Shown: piece by piece, positions 19,201 to 26,470 of the stretch
How the letters are laid out: each line of letters starts with the position of its first letter
Position numbering within the stretch: position 1 is the first letter of the stretch
Source: Axinella damicornis
Lineage: Eukaryota; Porifera; Demospongiae; Axinellida; Axinellidae
Direction of reading: 5' to 3'
Assembly: GCA_963931865.1 (NCBI GenBank)
Contig: OZ007517.1
Span: 3,228,164-3,292,163 of the forward strand
DNA length: 64,000 nt
Translations under genes and position numbers: made by a program
The notes under the pieces: generated by a model
What the model saw: only the letters and a program-made list of their open reading frames with translations
Database searches by the model: none
What the model was told of the DNA's origin: nothing

Positions 19201-21180
19201 TTTAAGAGTGTTTTTGTGAACTGCTAGGCAGTGTCATTCTGTCTGCATGCTTGGTTTGGGCCTTTGTAGCTTCTTTAGCTGTTTTCCTGCTAGTGTATCT
19301 TATGGTAAATTCGAAATTTCCTTGGCCATCCCTAAATAGAGAACGCTATCGCGTTCTCTGATACGGGATTATTAAACTGGCAGAGTTCAGCCACCAACAT
19401 GATCAAAGGTGAATGACAGTGAGATGGGGTTCTCCCGAAGATCTAGAGATGATGACTGGAGAGCAACTTGACTCGAAAGAACAACTGAGACAGCCCTGCT
19501 GTTATTGCTGAGAAAATTGAGTAAATTCTGTAAATCTGGAAAATATCACCCCTGTAGGATGTAAGTGAAGTTTACCTAATATCACTGGTTGCTGTAGGGA
19601 GGAAACGTTCCAAGGTTTGGAAGAGAACATTCACAACAGGCACAGTTTCACCTGTAGTATTAAAATGGGAATAGTGTTCTCCAATTTGTACTTAACACGG
19701 ATGAAGGAGATGATTATTGCAGGCTGTTTCATCATGATACCAGCAGGCCTAGGGCAAGTATGTCTCTTAAAAACAAGAGCTGAAGGGCAAGTAAATGAGC
19801 CCCCAGGTGCAGCTAAAAATTGAATGTTTAGTAAAGATTGATCGATGTTTAGCAAACAGGTTCATTTTTACTAGTGCAGATCTTGTGGTATGCCCAGGTA
19901 TTGACAGTAGCGGCACCCCATGGAACCAGAGTGGACTGACCCACACATCCGACGACAGAAAATGTTTATCTAAAATTCAGCTGGGCATTAGCTCATTAGA
20001 ACATGTCAGTTTCCGGTCTTTATGATTGATCTTTGATAAACACGAACTGATGTTTGCTAAACATGAACACAACATCCATCCATCTTTGCTAAACATTGCT
20101 CTATCTTTACTAAAACTTGATCGCCATCAATCAATGTTGATTTAAAATTCGAGTATTAACACAAACAGTATGCCACAATTTTATGGTTCTGAGGTCCTTC
20201 AATTAAGTAGGTTATGCCTACTGTAGTCTAGCCACTAGCCCCTCTCCGCCCGGCCGGTCAAGCGGGCGCGCGGCGAAGCCGGCGCGCGGAGGGCGGAGAG
20301 GGTCTAGCAAACATTGCACTTGATTGCGTTTCAACTGACCAATCAGATCTCACTGAAACGATTCGTTCCAATTTTATTCATGACTCTCGTGGTTGTAAAC
20401 CGAGCCGTTCGCGTGCGATCAGCCCGGTGGAGAGCGTCTAATAGCCTACACTCGAGCTAAACTAGTCCAACCTGGATGCCTCCAAGCGTACAGAAGTCGT
20501 CCTCAACTCCAGCTGGCACTTCACCGGTTCACAGGTACAAGTAATTGGCATTCCAGAGAAACGTGATCAAGTGCAATGTTTGCTAGACCCTCTCCGCCCT
20601 CCGCGCGCGGCTTCGCCGCGCGCCCGCTTGACCGGCCGGGCGGAGAGGGGCTAGCGGCTAGACTGTGCCTACTGCTACTCCATGCATGGCAAGTATAGGT
20701 TGATAGATAGCCATGCACATCATTATTACCTTCTTGCAGTCCCTCTCGGAACAGCTCTGAAGGGAGTGTGATTGCTGCTGGAAGTGTTCACAAGGTCTTC
20801 AGGAGTTGGAAAGGTTAAAGGCATTGTAGAATCCTTTCCATACCGCATAGCACTCAGCACTACACGAAAGGAAAGATAATGGGGGGGGGGGGGGGAATGG
20901 ATGACAGAATGCACAGAATTACATTGTTGCAACATGCATGCACTCCACGGTCACTGAATTTCTATAAGGAATCACTACAAAGGTGGTCTACATAATTTTC
21001 ATCCTGATGCTTTTCTCTAGGATTCCACTAAACAGCAGTACTAACAGATAGATATATGCAAAGCACAATAATACCTATGTTTGGCCTTGAAAGAATAGTG
21101 GAAGTGTTATCTTCACTGTTTGCAACATATAGACCAAACCGTTCCACGTTGTTAAGAAGAAGCTGGCTTCCAGCACCAAC
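13210..21180 (-). CDS. Adhesion G-protein-coupled receptor (partial gene model)
   Basis: A multi-exon receptor rebuilt from GT/AG splice sites with matching phases. Order from 5' to 3': three exons of the C-terminal half of the GAIN domain (21,180-19,395), two exons of the GPS motif (17,992-17,724), TM1 (17,642-17,542), TM2 (17,460-17,346), TM3 to early TM4 (17,166-17,013), TM4 and loop (16,111-16,027), TM5 (15,937-15,871 and 15,489-15,392), TM6-TM7 (15,259-15,133), end of TM7 (14,315-14,274) and tail (13,834-13,210). Family knowledge: aGPCRs cleave themselves at the GPS, and the new N-terminus acts as a tethered agonist for the 7TM domain at the plasma membrane. The HLT cleavage triplet, the TM3 and ECL2 cysteines and the GLTWVFGLL motif of TM6 are all present. 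The signal peptide, adhesion domains, first GAIN helices and final exon are missing. Subfamily and ligand cannot be assigned. Confidence 0.9.
13358..13441 (-). CDS. aGPCR tail exon 2
   Basis: An 84-bp exon (28 codons, phase 0 both ends) between acceptor tttgcttcag and donor gtatgt. It encodes VWPKLTSKLSMCHHKV and TMKISSANHYTV. A second frame is also open (ending QGYYEDIICKPLHS), but it would hit a stop in the next exon, so the phase-0 frame is preferred. Confidence 0.5.
13728..13834 (-). CDS. aGPCR tail exon 1
   Basis: Exon of 107 bp after acceptor ctacgtgcag (phase 1), ending at donor gtacct (phase 0). It encodes ESLNMHGASNGPTADL followed by TGMRDRRDGVDMEKALMVT, a polar, charged sequence that suits a cytoplasmic tail. 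No known domain is recognised. The assignment to the receptor rests on strand, order and phase with the next two exons. Confidence 0.6.
14196..14214 (-). CDS. Possible aGPCR microexon linking TM7 to the tail
   Basis: Nineteen bases between acceptor cgctcag and donor gtaatg would encode SQYSMV plus one base. They convert phase 0 (exon ending 14,274) to phase 1 (exon starting 13,834). This is the only phase-compatible link I found. A shorter version starting after gagtcag (13 bases) also fits. The support is splice-site and phase logic only. Confidence 0.25.
14274..14315 (-). CDS. aGPCR exon: end of TM7, 42 bp
   Basis: A small exon of 14 codons between acceptor tgatattacag and donor gtaagc, encoding GAGIFFFHVIRDKM. 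After N-S-F-Q, family members continue G-x-x-I-F-x-F-H-x-x, so the join completes TM7 and the start of helix 8. Phase is 0 on both sides. It is too short for ordinary open-frame detection. Confidence 0.85.
14401..14649. repeat. Diverged tandem duplication of about 100 bp within an intron
   Basis: Two copies, about 14,401-14,498 and 14,549-14,649, share catcccttgactct, c-gcacaa-agtgttg and aaactgg blocks with scattered substitutions and small indels. On the minus strand both can encode a similar peptide around L-L-C-x-E-S-R-D, and the right copy has an acceptor-like tract. They could be duplicated alternative exons, but they are not needed to keep the receptor frame, so I leave them as a repeat. 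Confidence 0.6.
14959..15108. mobile_element. Tc1/mariner-like MITE with TA ends
   Basis: Inverted termini of about 50 bp (14,961-15,010 and 15,056-15,106) match at most positions: gttcccagg, ctaccccgtt, ctgttctttggtttg and gttga. TA dinucleotides flank both ends, as expected for Tc1/mariner-type target duplications. The 45-bp interior has no coding capacity. The element sits in the intron after the TM6-TM7 exon, 25 bp from the donor. A truncated relative lies at 12,237. Confidence 0.75.
15133..15259 (-). CDS. aGPCR exon: TM6 and most of TM7
   Basis: Exon of 127 bp after acceptor tctcccaattag. It encodes SLLKATIILLPLLGLTWVFG, LLTVNQNTIVFAWIF and TILNSFQ. L-L-G-L-T-W-V-F-G in TM6 and N-S-F-Q in TM7 are diagnostic of aGPCRs. 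The donor gtacta follows CAG in phase 0, and a MITE begins 25 bp further on. Confidence 0.93.
15392..15489 (-). CDS. aGPCR exon: TM5 end and third intracellular loop
   Basis: It starts after acceptor ctccacacag and encodes INVVFLCLAVWKVLQTKRNH, then HIGKKKEPALIAT. The basic run fits an intracellular loop. I end it at donor gtattc (phase 2), which gives a 132-bp intron (a multiple of three without stops) and restores a loop of normal length. Without this intron the loop would gain 44 residues. The start is firm; the end is the best phase-compatible choice. Confidence 0.75.
15601..15724. repeat. Intronic minisatellite with palindromic cores
   Basis: Four head-to-tail copies of 30, 34, 34 and 26 bp begin gcataacaattc or gcgtaacaattc. 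Each contains either the perfect palindrome aagcacatgtgctt or the form aagcacat-gatt-gtgctt. The copies lie in the intron between the two TM5 exons. Confidence 0.9.
15871..15937 (-). CDS. aGPCR exon: ECL2 cysteine and TM5 start
   Basis: A 67-bp exon after acceptor ctcctctag that encodes CWLSTEKGVIWAFVAPMLAI. C-W-L-S-x-x-x-G-x-I-W-A-F-x-x-P is the canonical ECL2-TM5 motif; its Cys pairs with the TM3 Cys. The donor is gtaagt, phase 0, joining the next exon to give A-I-I-A-I-N-V-V-F. Confidence 0.92.
16027..16111 (-). CDS. aGPCR exon: TM4 and following loop
   Basis: Exon of 85 bp after acceptor caatgcag. With the split Gly codon it gives G-L-P-V-L-F-V-V-I-G-L-A-V then RHEYYGVKD. G-Y-G-x-P at the start of TM4 is a family hallmark. 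I chose donor gtacgt (phase 2) because it alone fits the next exon's phase; a nearer gtgaag would break the frame. The last residues, GEGHLLF, are therefore less certain. Confidence 0.83.
16112..17012. other. Receptor intron with nothing else recognised
   Basis: The 901 bp between the TM3 exon and the TM4 exon are AT-rich and contain no open frame with family resemblance, no clear repeat and no RNA gene that I can see. It is the longest intron within the 7TM region. Confidence 0.6.
17013..17166 (-). CDS. aGPCR exon: TM3 to start of TM4
   Basis: Exon of 154 bp after acceptor ttacaatcag. It encodes VACIVVAALLHYLFLAAFCW, MLCEGVMIFLMLVMVF and then RKWWFFLLLGYG. L-L-H-Y-x-F-L-A-A-F-x-W-M-L-x-E-G is one of the most conserved aGPCR stretches. 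The Cys near the start is the TM3 partner of the ECL2 disulphide. Phase 1 donor gtaggt; the 901-bp intron that follows shows no other coding signal. Confidence 0.93.
17346..17460 (-). CDS. aGPCR exon: TM2
   Basis: Exon of 115 bp after acceptor tctcacacag; codon CAA AG|G is completed across the junction. It encodes KKLLTSNSIRFVHLNLAI and TLFLAYLTFVVGVELARDHK. The H-L-N-L-x-I-x-L-F-L-A motif is the TM2 signature of family B2 receptors. The donor is gtaagt, phase 0. Confidence 0.9.
17542..17642 (-). CDS. aGPCR exon: TM1
   Basis: Exon of 101 bp after acceptor caatttttag (phase 0), ending at donor gtatat (phase 2). It encodes VHSQLEALRVVSYIGCAISL followed by GCLAIAIVFYLFQ. The S-Y-I-G-C-A-I-S-L-x-C-L series is typical of aGPCR TM1. 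The 81-bp intron downstream is a multiple of three and has no stop in frame, so a naive open frame reads straight through it. Confidence 0.88.
17724..17856 (-). CDS. aGPCR exon: GPS cleavage site and tethered agonist
   Basis: Exon of 133 bp after acceptor ctcctctgcag. It encodes IGNGGWISDGVRTVGN and, near its end, QCESTHLTSFAVLVDVTG. HLT is the canonical autoproteolysis triplet; cleavage would fall between Leu and Thr at about 17,757/17,756. The new N-terminus TSFAVLV matches the tethered-agonist consensus T-x-F-A-V-L. Both GPS tryptophans and the cysteine before HLT are present, so the site should be cleavage-competent. The donor is gtgaga in phase 0. Confidence 0.9.
17940..17992 (-). CDS. 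aGPCR exon: first half of the GPS motif
   Basis: It encodes AVNQDSFRCVFWNFSEP, holding the conserved C-x-F-W of the GPS. The donor is gtacgt in phase 2, joining the next exon in frame. The start is either 17,992 (after ctcccag, phase 0) or 17,985 (after gggagcag, phase 1), depending on the upstream donor. The acceptor is 25 bp from the perfect hairpin at 18,018-18,303, so the branch point and polypyrimidine tract lie next to or inside that structure. Confidence 0.8.
18018..18303. mobile_element. Perfect foldback element, two 131-bp arms
   Basis: Bases 18,018-18,148 are the exact reverse complement of 18,173-18,303; I compared the arms base by base and saw no mismatch. The 24-bp loop is AT-rich. 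The arm tips read aaactagggg and cccctagttt. I see no target-site duplication and no coding capacity, so the class (foldback or MITE) is open. The element lies in the intron just before the GPS exon. In the receptor pre-mRNA it would fold into a 131-bp duplex ending 25 bases from the 3' splice site. Confidence 0.95.
18881..18932 (+). promoter_or_regulatory. Promoter-like patch with NRF1- and YY1-like sites
   Basis: tgcgcatgcgca at 18,881-18,892 is the full NRF1-type palindrome. An inverted CCAAT (attgg) follows directly, and caaaatggcg at 18,923-18,932 matches a YY1-type element often found at transcription starts of TATA-less promoters. The surrounding 18,870-18,960 is richer in CpG than its neighbours. 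It lies within the receptor's GAIN-to-GPS intron. It may drive the short plus-strand exon at 19,141 or a noncoding transcript; this is inferred from motifs only. Confidence 0.4.
19098..19140 (+). repeat. GAA microsatellite
   Basis: Purine run of aag/gaa triplets with two aaag interruptions, directly upstream of the ATG at 19,141. It is intronic relative to the receptor gene. Confidence 0.9.
19141..19674 (+). CDS. Hypothetical two-exon short plus-strand frame
   Basis: Exon 1 (19,141-19,195) starts at an ATG after the GAA tract, reads MTKSEFYSDLSLDSCVLS and ends at a strong donor, gtacgt. Exon 2 (19,598-19,674) follows gttgctgtag in the matching phase, reads GRKRSKVWKRTFTTGTVSP and stops at WE. 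The total is 43 codons. K-R-S-K-V-W-K faintly recalls the start of a BED-type zinc finger, but the cysteines are absent. The frame is nested antisense within receptor introns; a competing minus-strand exon reading overlaps exon 2. I do not recognise it. Confidence 0.2.
19338..19359. other. Short hairpin, 9-bp stem
   Basis: agagaacgc, loop tatc, gcgttctct: a perfect 9-bp stem with a 4-base loop, 36 bp past the donor of the last GAIN exon in gene orientation. No function is apparent. Confidence 0.5.
19395..19495 (-). CDS. aGPCR exon: GAIN domain, last strands
   Basis: Exon of 101 bp after acceptor aacagcag, phase 2 in. It encodes AVSVVLSSQVALQSSS and then LDLRENPISLSFTFDHV, the expected pattern of GAIN strands just before the GPS (compare L-x-x-P-v-x-l-x-F). 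Two donors are possible: gtggct after base 19,395 (phase 1) or gttggt after 19,399 (phase 0). Each matches one of the two possible acceptors of the next exon. This exon lies inside a 1.2- plus 1.4-kb stretch otherwise full of inserted elements. Confidence 0.75.
19813..20135. repeat. Imperfect inverted repeat with tttagcaaa motifs
   Basis: The left side carries tgtttagtaaagattgatcg and tgtttagcaaac. The right side carries their complements in reverse order (gtttgctaaac, tttgctaaacattgctc, tctttactaaaacttgatcg) with mismatches and extra copies. It resembles a decayed MITE; neither terminus nor target duplication could be fixed. Confidence 0.5.
20215..20674. mobile_element. Mutator-like nonautonomous element, 9-bp TSD
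   Basis: The 9-bp direct repeat tgcctactg occurs at 20,215-20,223 and 20,666-20,674 and encloses a 442-bp element (20,224-20,665). Its ends are inverted repeats of about 106 bp (20,225-20,330 and 20,558-20,664) with few mismatches, starting agtctagcc. Each terminus holds a GC-rich, CpG-rich segment with gcgcgcgg-type palindromes, sharply unlike the AT-rich surroundings. Long termini plus 9-bp duplications are the hallmark of Mutator-like elements. The interior has no transposase; it holds a promoter- and exon-like stretch described separately. The element is inserted in the receptor's GAIN intron. Confidence 0.8.
20339..20534 (+). promoter_or_regulatory. Promoter and first-exon-like cargo of the element
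   Basis: Between the inverted termini lie a CCAAT box (20,339-20,343), a CpG-rich segment and an ATG at 20,476 that opens 19 codons, MPPSVQKSSSTPAGTSPVH. These run to a donor-like gtacaa at 20,535. The layout resembles a captured 5' gene end, as in Pack-MULEs, but no parent gene is visible here and the peptide is not recognised. Confidence 0.35.
20730..20859 (-). CDS. aGPCR exon: GAIN domain, middle
   Basis: Exon of 130 bp between acceptor cctttcgtgtag (phase 1) and donor gtaata (phase 2). Translation runs VLSAMRYGKDSTMPLTFP, then TPEDLVNTSSSNHTPFRAVP and RGTAR. NTS and NHT are candidate N-glycosylation sequons, fitting an extracellular domain. The 15-G run at 20,881 lies 21 bp upstream of the acceptor in gene orientation, where it is a C-rich tract. 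Confidence 0.75.
20881..20895 (+). repeat. Run of 15 G
   Basis: Uninterrupted G homopolymer, C-rich on the receptor's sense strand and 21 bp upstream of a GAIN exon acceptor. Its exact length may be uncertain for sequencing reasons. Confidence 0.95.
21075..21180 (-). CDS. aGPCR exon: GAIN domain, first exon found
   Basis: Open exon of 106 bp after acceptor ggtgtgcag, entering in phase 0 and leaving in phase 1 at donor gtatta. It encodes VGAGSQLLLNNVERFGLYVA followed by NSEDNTSTILSRPNI. This resembles the end of the helical part and first strands of a GAIN domain, and the phase joins the next exon exactly. It lies 453 bp from the start of the second satellite. I found no convincing exon between the two, so the upstream part of the gene is unresolved. 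Confidence 0.75.
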
Positions 21181-21632
21181 CTGCACACCACAAGGTAAGA
21201 GAACTATCCCTTACTGAATGCACGTACTGCACACATTACTGTCATAGGACACAGTTGAGTTCCCAATACAGTAGTGTTGTGAAAGAGCACCCACTCACAA
21301 AAGAGTGCCCACCTCCCACTTTTGGCTGATATACTTTATAGAGCCAAAGTTGACTCTAATGAGCTGCCACTAATCTCACGAGATGACATAGGGCACTCAA
21401 GAGTAAAGTATTGGTTCTAATGCGCTAAAACAGTTTCTCATTTCACTTATGATTGACCAAACTGTTGACCAGAACCAGCATGATTGCAAGGAATGCTGAA
21501 TGCTCTTCAGACAACTTGGTACTGATACAAATGTGGCCAAGTGTAGGTACTGTGCTTTGGTGACTACTCTGGCATAGTTGAACTGATATATTAAAGCAAA
21601 ACTACAGGCTGTTGTGGAGAGCAGCAGATGCT
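21181..21632. other. Unique DNA between the first GAIN exon and array 2
   Basis: These 452 bp contain no phase-0 minus-strand exon that I can defend. A frame reading TKLSEEHSAFLAIML after a ttgtatcag acceptor near 21,507 has only weak donors. No promoter motif is evident, so this looks like intron or broken gene sequence rather than a 5' end. Confidence 0.5.
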
Positions 21633-22103
21633 AGGTAGAGTCAGGTAAAGCCACGGTAGAGTCAGGTAGAGCCAAGAAGAGCCAAGGTAGAGTCAGGTAG
21701 AGCCATGCAAGGTAGAGTCAGGTAGAGTGAAGGTAGAGTCAGGTAGAGCCAAGGTAGAGTCAGGTAGAGTCAGGTAGATTCAGGTAGAACCAAGGTAGAG
21801 TCAGGTAGAGCGAAGGTAGAGTAAGGTAGAGCCAAGGTAGAGTCAGGTAGAGTGAAGGTAGAGTCAGGGTAGAGACAAGGTAGAGTCAGGTAGAGTCAGG
21901 TAGAGTCAGGTAAAGTCAGATAGAGTCAGGTAGAGCCAAGGTAGAGTCAGGTAGAGCCAAGGTAGAGTCAGGTAGAGTGAAGGTAAAGTCAGGTAGAGCC
22001 AAGGTAGAGTCGGGCAGAGCCAAGGTAGAGTCAGGTAGAGCCAAGGTAGAACCAGGTAGAGTCAGGTAGAGACAAGGTAGAGTCAAGGTAGAGTCAGGTA
22101 GAG

Positions 22104-25100
22104 TCAGGTAGAGTCCGGAAGAGCCAAGGTAGAGTCAGGTAGAGCCAAGGTAGAGTCAGGTAGAGCCAAGGTAGAGTCAGGTAGAGTGAAGGTAGAGTCA
22201 GGTAGAACCAAGGTAGAGTAAGGTAGAGACAAGGTAGAGTCAAGGTAGAGCCAGGTTGAGTCAGGTAGAGTCAGGTAGAGCCAAGGTAGAGTCAAGTAGA
22301 GTGAAGGTAGAGTCAGGTAGAGCCAGGTAGAGCCAAGGTAGAGTCAGGTAGAGTGAAGGTAGAGTCAGGTAGAACCAAGGTAGAGTCGGGCAGAGCCAAG
22401 GTAGAGTCAGGTAGAGCCACGGTAGAGTCAGGTAGAGCCAGGTAGAGCCAAGGTAGAGTCAGGTAGAGCCATGCAAGGTAGAGTCAGGTAGAGTGAAGGT
22501 AGAGTCAGGTAGAGCCAAGGTAGAGTCATGTAGAGTTAGGTAGAACCAAGGTAAAGTCAGGTAGAGCGAAGGTAGAGTCAGGTAGAGCCAAGGTAGAGTA
22601 AGGTAGAGTGAAGGTAGAGTCAGGTAAAGTCAGATAGAGTCAGGTAAAGTCAGATAGAGTCAGGTAAAGTCAGATAGAGTCAGGTAGAGCCAAGGTAGAG
22701 TCAGGTAGAGCCAAGGTAGAGTCAGGTAGAGTGAAGGTAAAGTCAGGTAGAGCCAAGGTAGAGTCGGGCAGAGCCAAGGTAGAGTCAGGTAGAGCCAAGG
22801 TAGAACCAGGTAGAGTCAGGTAGAGACAAGGTAGAGTCAAGGTAGAGTCAGGTAGAGTCAGGTAGAGACAAGGTAGAGTCAAGGTAGAGTCAGGTAGAGT
22901 CAGGTAGAGTCCGGAAGAGCCAAGGTAGAGTGAAGGTAGAGTCAGGGTAGAGTCAGGTAGAGTCAGGTAGAGCCAAGGTAGAGTCGGGCAGAGCCAAGAT
23001 AGAGTCAGGTAGAGCCAAGGTAAAGTCCGGTAGAGTGAAGGTAGAGTCAGGTAGAACCAAGGTAGAGTCAGGTAGAGTCAAGGTAGAGTCAGGTAGAGTC
23101 CGGTAGAGCCAAGGTAGAGTCAGGTAGAGCCAAGGTAGAGTCAGGTAGAGCCAAGGTAGAGTCAGGTAGAGCGAAGGTAGAGTAAGGTAGAGCCAAGGTA
23201 GAGTCAGGTAGAGTGAAGGTAGAGTCAGGGTAGAGACAAGGTAGAGTCGGGTAGAGTCAGGTAGAGTCAGGTATAGTCAGATAGAGTCAGGTAGAGCCAA
23301 GGTAGAGTCAGGTAGAGCCAAGGTAGAGTCAGGTAGAGTGAAGGTAGAGTCAGGTAGAGCCAAGGTAGAGTCAAGGTAGAGTCAGGTAGAGTCAGGTAGA
23401 GTCCGGAAGAGCCAAGGTAGAGTGAAGGTAGAGTCAGGGTAGAGTCAGGTAGAGTCAGGTAGAGCCAAGGTAGAGTCGGGCAGAGCCAAGATAGAGTCAG
23501 GTAGAGCCAAGGTAAAGTCCGGTAGAGTGAAGGTAGAGTCAGGTAGAACCAAGGTAGAGTCAGGTAGAGTCAAGGTAGAGTCAGGTAGAGTCCGGTAGAG
23601 CCAAGGTAGAGTCAGGTAGAGCCAAGGTAGAGTCAGGTAGAGCCAAGGTAGAGTCAGGTAGAGCGAAGGTAGAGTAAGGTAGAGCCAAGGTAGAGTCAGG
23701 TAGAGTGAAGGTAGAGTCAGGGTAGAGACAAGGTAGAGTCGGGTAGAGTCAGGTAGAGTCAGGTATAGTCAGATAGAGTCAGGTAGAGCCAAGGTAGAGT
23801 CAGGTAGAGCCAAGGTAGAGTCAGGTAGAGTGAAGGTAGAGTCAGGTAGAGCCAAGGTAGAGTCAGGTAGAGTGAAGGTAGAGTCAGGTAGAGCCAAGGT
23901 AGAGTCAGGTAGAGTGAAGGTAGAGTCAGGGTAGAGTCAGGGTAAAGACAAGGTAGAGTCAGGTAGAGTCAGGTAGAGTCAGGATAGAGTCAGGTAGAGC
24001 CAAGGTAGAGTCAGGTAGAGCCAAGGTAGAGTCAGGTAGAGTGAAGGTAGAGTCAGGTAGAGCCAAGGTAGAGTCGGGCAGAGCCAAGGTAGAGTTAGGT
24101 AGAGCCAAGGTAGAGTCAGGTAGAGCCAAGGAAGAGTCAGGTAGAGTCAGGTAGAGCCAAGGTAGAGTCAGGTAGAGGGAAGGTAGAGTCAGGGTAGAGT
24201 CAGGGTAGAGTCAGGTAGAGACAAGGTAGAGTCAAGGTAGAGTCAAGTAGAGTCAGGTAGAGCCAAGGTAGAGCCAAGGTAGAGTCAGGCAGAGTGAAGG
24301 TAGAGTCAGGTAGAAGCAAGGTAGAGACGGGCAGAGACAAGGTAGAGTCAGGTAGAGCCAGGTAGAGCCAAGGTAGAGTCAGGTAGAGTCAGGTAGAGTC
24401 AGGTAGAACCAAGGTAGAGTCCGATAGAGCGAAGGTAGAGTAAGGTAGAGCCAAGGTAGAGTCAGGTAGAGTGAAGGTAGAGTCAGGGTAGAGACAAGGT
24501 AGAGTCAGGTAGAGTCAGGTAAAGTCAGATAGAGTCAGGTAGAGCCATTGTAGAGTCAGGTAGAGCCAAGGTAGAGTCAGGTAGAGTGAAGGTAGAGTCA
24601 GGTAAAGTCAGATAGAGTCAGGTAGAGCCAAGGTAGAGTCAGGTAGAGCCAAGGTAGAGTCAGGTAGAGTGAAGGTAGAGTCAGGTAGAGCCAAGGTAGA
24701 GTCGGGCAGAGCCAAGGTAGAGTCAGGTAGAGCCAAGGTAGAGTCAGGTAGAGTGAAGGTAGAGTCAAGGTAGAGTCAGGTAGAGTCAGGTAGAGTCAAG
24801 TTGAGCCAAGGTAGAGTCAGGTAAAGTCAGGTAGAGTCAGGTAGAGCCAAGGTAGAGTCAGGTGGAGCCAAGGTAGAGTCAGGTAAAGTCAGGTAGAGTC
24901 AGGTAGAGCCAAGGTAGAGTCAGGTAGAGCCAAGGTAGAGTCAGGTAGAGTGAAGGTAGAGTCAGGTAGAACCAAGGTAAAGTCAGGTAGAGGCAAGGTA
25001 GAGTCAAGGTAGAGGCAGGTAGAGTCAGGTAGAGTCAGGTAGAGCCAAGGTAGAGTCAAGTGGAGCGAAGGTAGAGTCAGGTAGAGTCAGGTAGAGTCAG

Positions 25101-26470
25101 GTAGAACCAAGGTAGAGTCAGGTAGAGTGAAGGTAGAGTCAGGGTAGAGACAAGGTAGAGTCAGGTAGAGTCAGGTAAAGTCAGATAGAGTCAGGTAGAG
25201 CCAAGGTAGAGTCAGGTAGAGCCAAGGTAGAGTCAGGTAGAGTGAAGGTAGAGTCAGGTAGAGCTAAGGTAGAGTCGGGCAGAGCCAAGGTAGAGTCAGG
25301 TAGAGCCAAGGTAGAGTCAGGTTGAGTGAAGGTAGAGTCAGGTGGAACCAAGGTAGAGTCAGGTAGAGACAAGGTAGAGTCAAGGTAGAGTCAGGTAGAG
25401 TCAGGTAGAGTCAGGTAGAGTGAAGGTAGAGTCAGGGTAGAGACAAGGTAGAGTCAGGTAGAGTCAGGTAGAGTCAGGTAAAGTCAGATAGAGTCAGGTA
25501 GAGCCAAGGTAGAGTCAGGTAGAGCCAAGGTAGAGTCAGGTAGAGTGAAGGTAAAGTCAGGTAGAGCCAAGGTAGAGTCGGGCAGAGCCAAGGTAGAGTC
25601 AGGTAGAGCCAAGGTAGAACCAGGTAGAGTCAGGTAGAGACAAGGTAGAGTCAAGGTAGAGTCAGGTAGAGTCAGGTAGAGTCCGGAAGAGCCAAGGTAG
25701 AGTCAGGTAGAGCCAAGGTAGAGTCAGGTAGAGCCAAGGTAGAGTCAGGTAGAGTGAAGGTAGAGTCAGGTAGAACCAAGGTAGAGTCAGGTAGAGACAA
25801 GGTAGAGTCAAGGTAGAGCCAGGTTGAGTCAGGTAGAGTCAGGTAGAGCCAAGGTAGAGTCAAGTAGAGTGAAGGTAGAGTCAGGTAGAGCCAGGTAGAG
25901 CCAAGGTAGAGTCAGGTAGAGTGAAGGTAGAGTCAGGTAGAACCAAGGTAGAGTCGGGCAGAGCCAAGGTAGAGTCAGGTAGAGCCACGGTAGAGTCAGG
26001 TAGAGCCAGGTAGAGCCAAGGTAGAGTCAGGTAGAGCCATGCAAGGTAGAGTCAGGTAGAGTGAAGGTAGAGTCAGGTAGAGCCAAGGTAGAGTCATGTA
26101 GAGTTAGGTAGAACCAAGGTAAAGTCAGGTAGAGCGAAGGTAGAGTCAGGTAGAGCCAAGGTAGAGTCAGGTAGAGTGAAGGTAGAGTCAGATAAAGTCA
26201 GATAGAGTCAGGAAAGTCAGATAGAGTCAGGTAAAGTCAGATAGAGTCAGGTAGAGCCAAGGTAGAGTCAGGTAGAGCCAAGGTAGAGTCAGGTAGTGTG
26301 AAGGTAAAGTCAGGTAGAGCCAAGGTAGAGTCGGGCAGAGCCAAGGTAGAGTCAGGTAGAGCCAAGGTAGAACTAGGTAGAGTCAGGTAGAGACAAGGTA
26401 GAGTCAAGGTAGAGTCAGGTAGAGTCAGGTAGAGACAAGGTAGAGTCAAGGTAGAGTCAGGTAGAGCCAC
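22104..26470. repeat. Block duplication at a spacing of about 3.57 kb
   Basis: The variant-unit series at about 22,030-22,900 recurs at about 25,600-26,470: gtccggaagagcc, then ccaggttgag, then gccatgcaagg, then repeated gtcagatagag units. The spacing is about 3,568 bp with a few small indels. Confidence 0.7.
22895..23880. repeat. Tandem duplication of about 492 bp
   Basis: ccggaagagc occurs at 22,911 and 23,403, and the rare units that follow (gccaagatagag, gtaaagtccgg, gtatagtcagatag) come in the same order after each. The right copy then diverges at about 23,850. Confidence 0.75.

Noticed and set aside
19597..19676. Minus-strand exon reading ETVPVVNVLFQTLERFLP
   Set aside because: It looks like a GAIN helix, but its phase and its position after the later GAIN exons do not fit the receptor; kept only as a competitor of the plus-strand reading.
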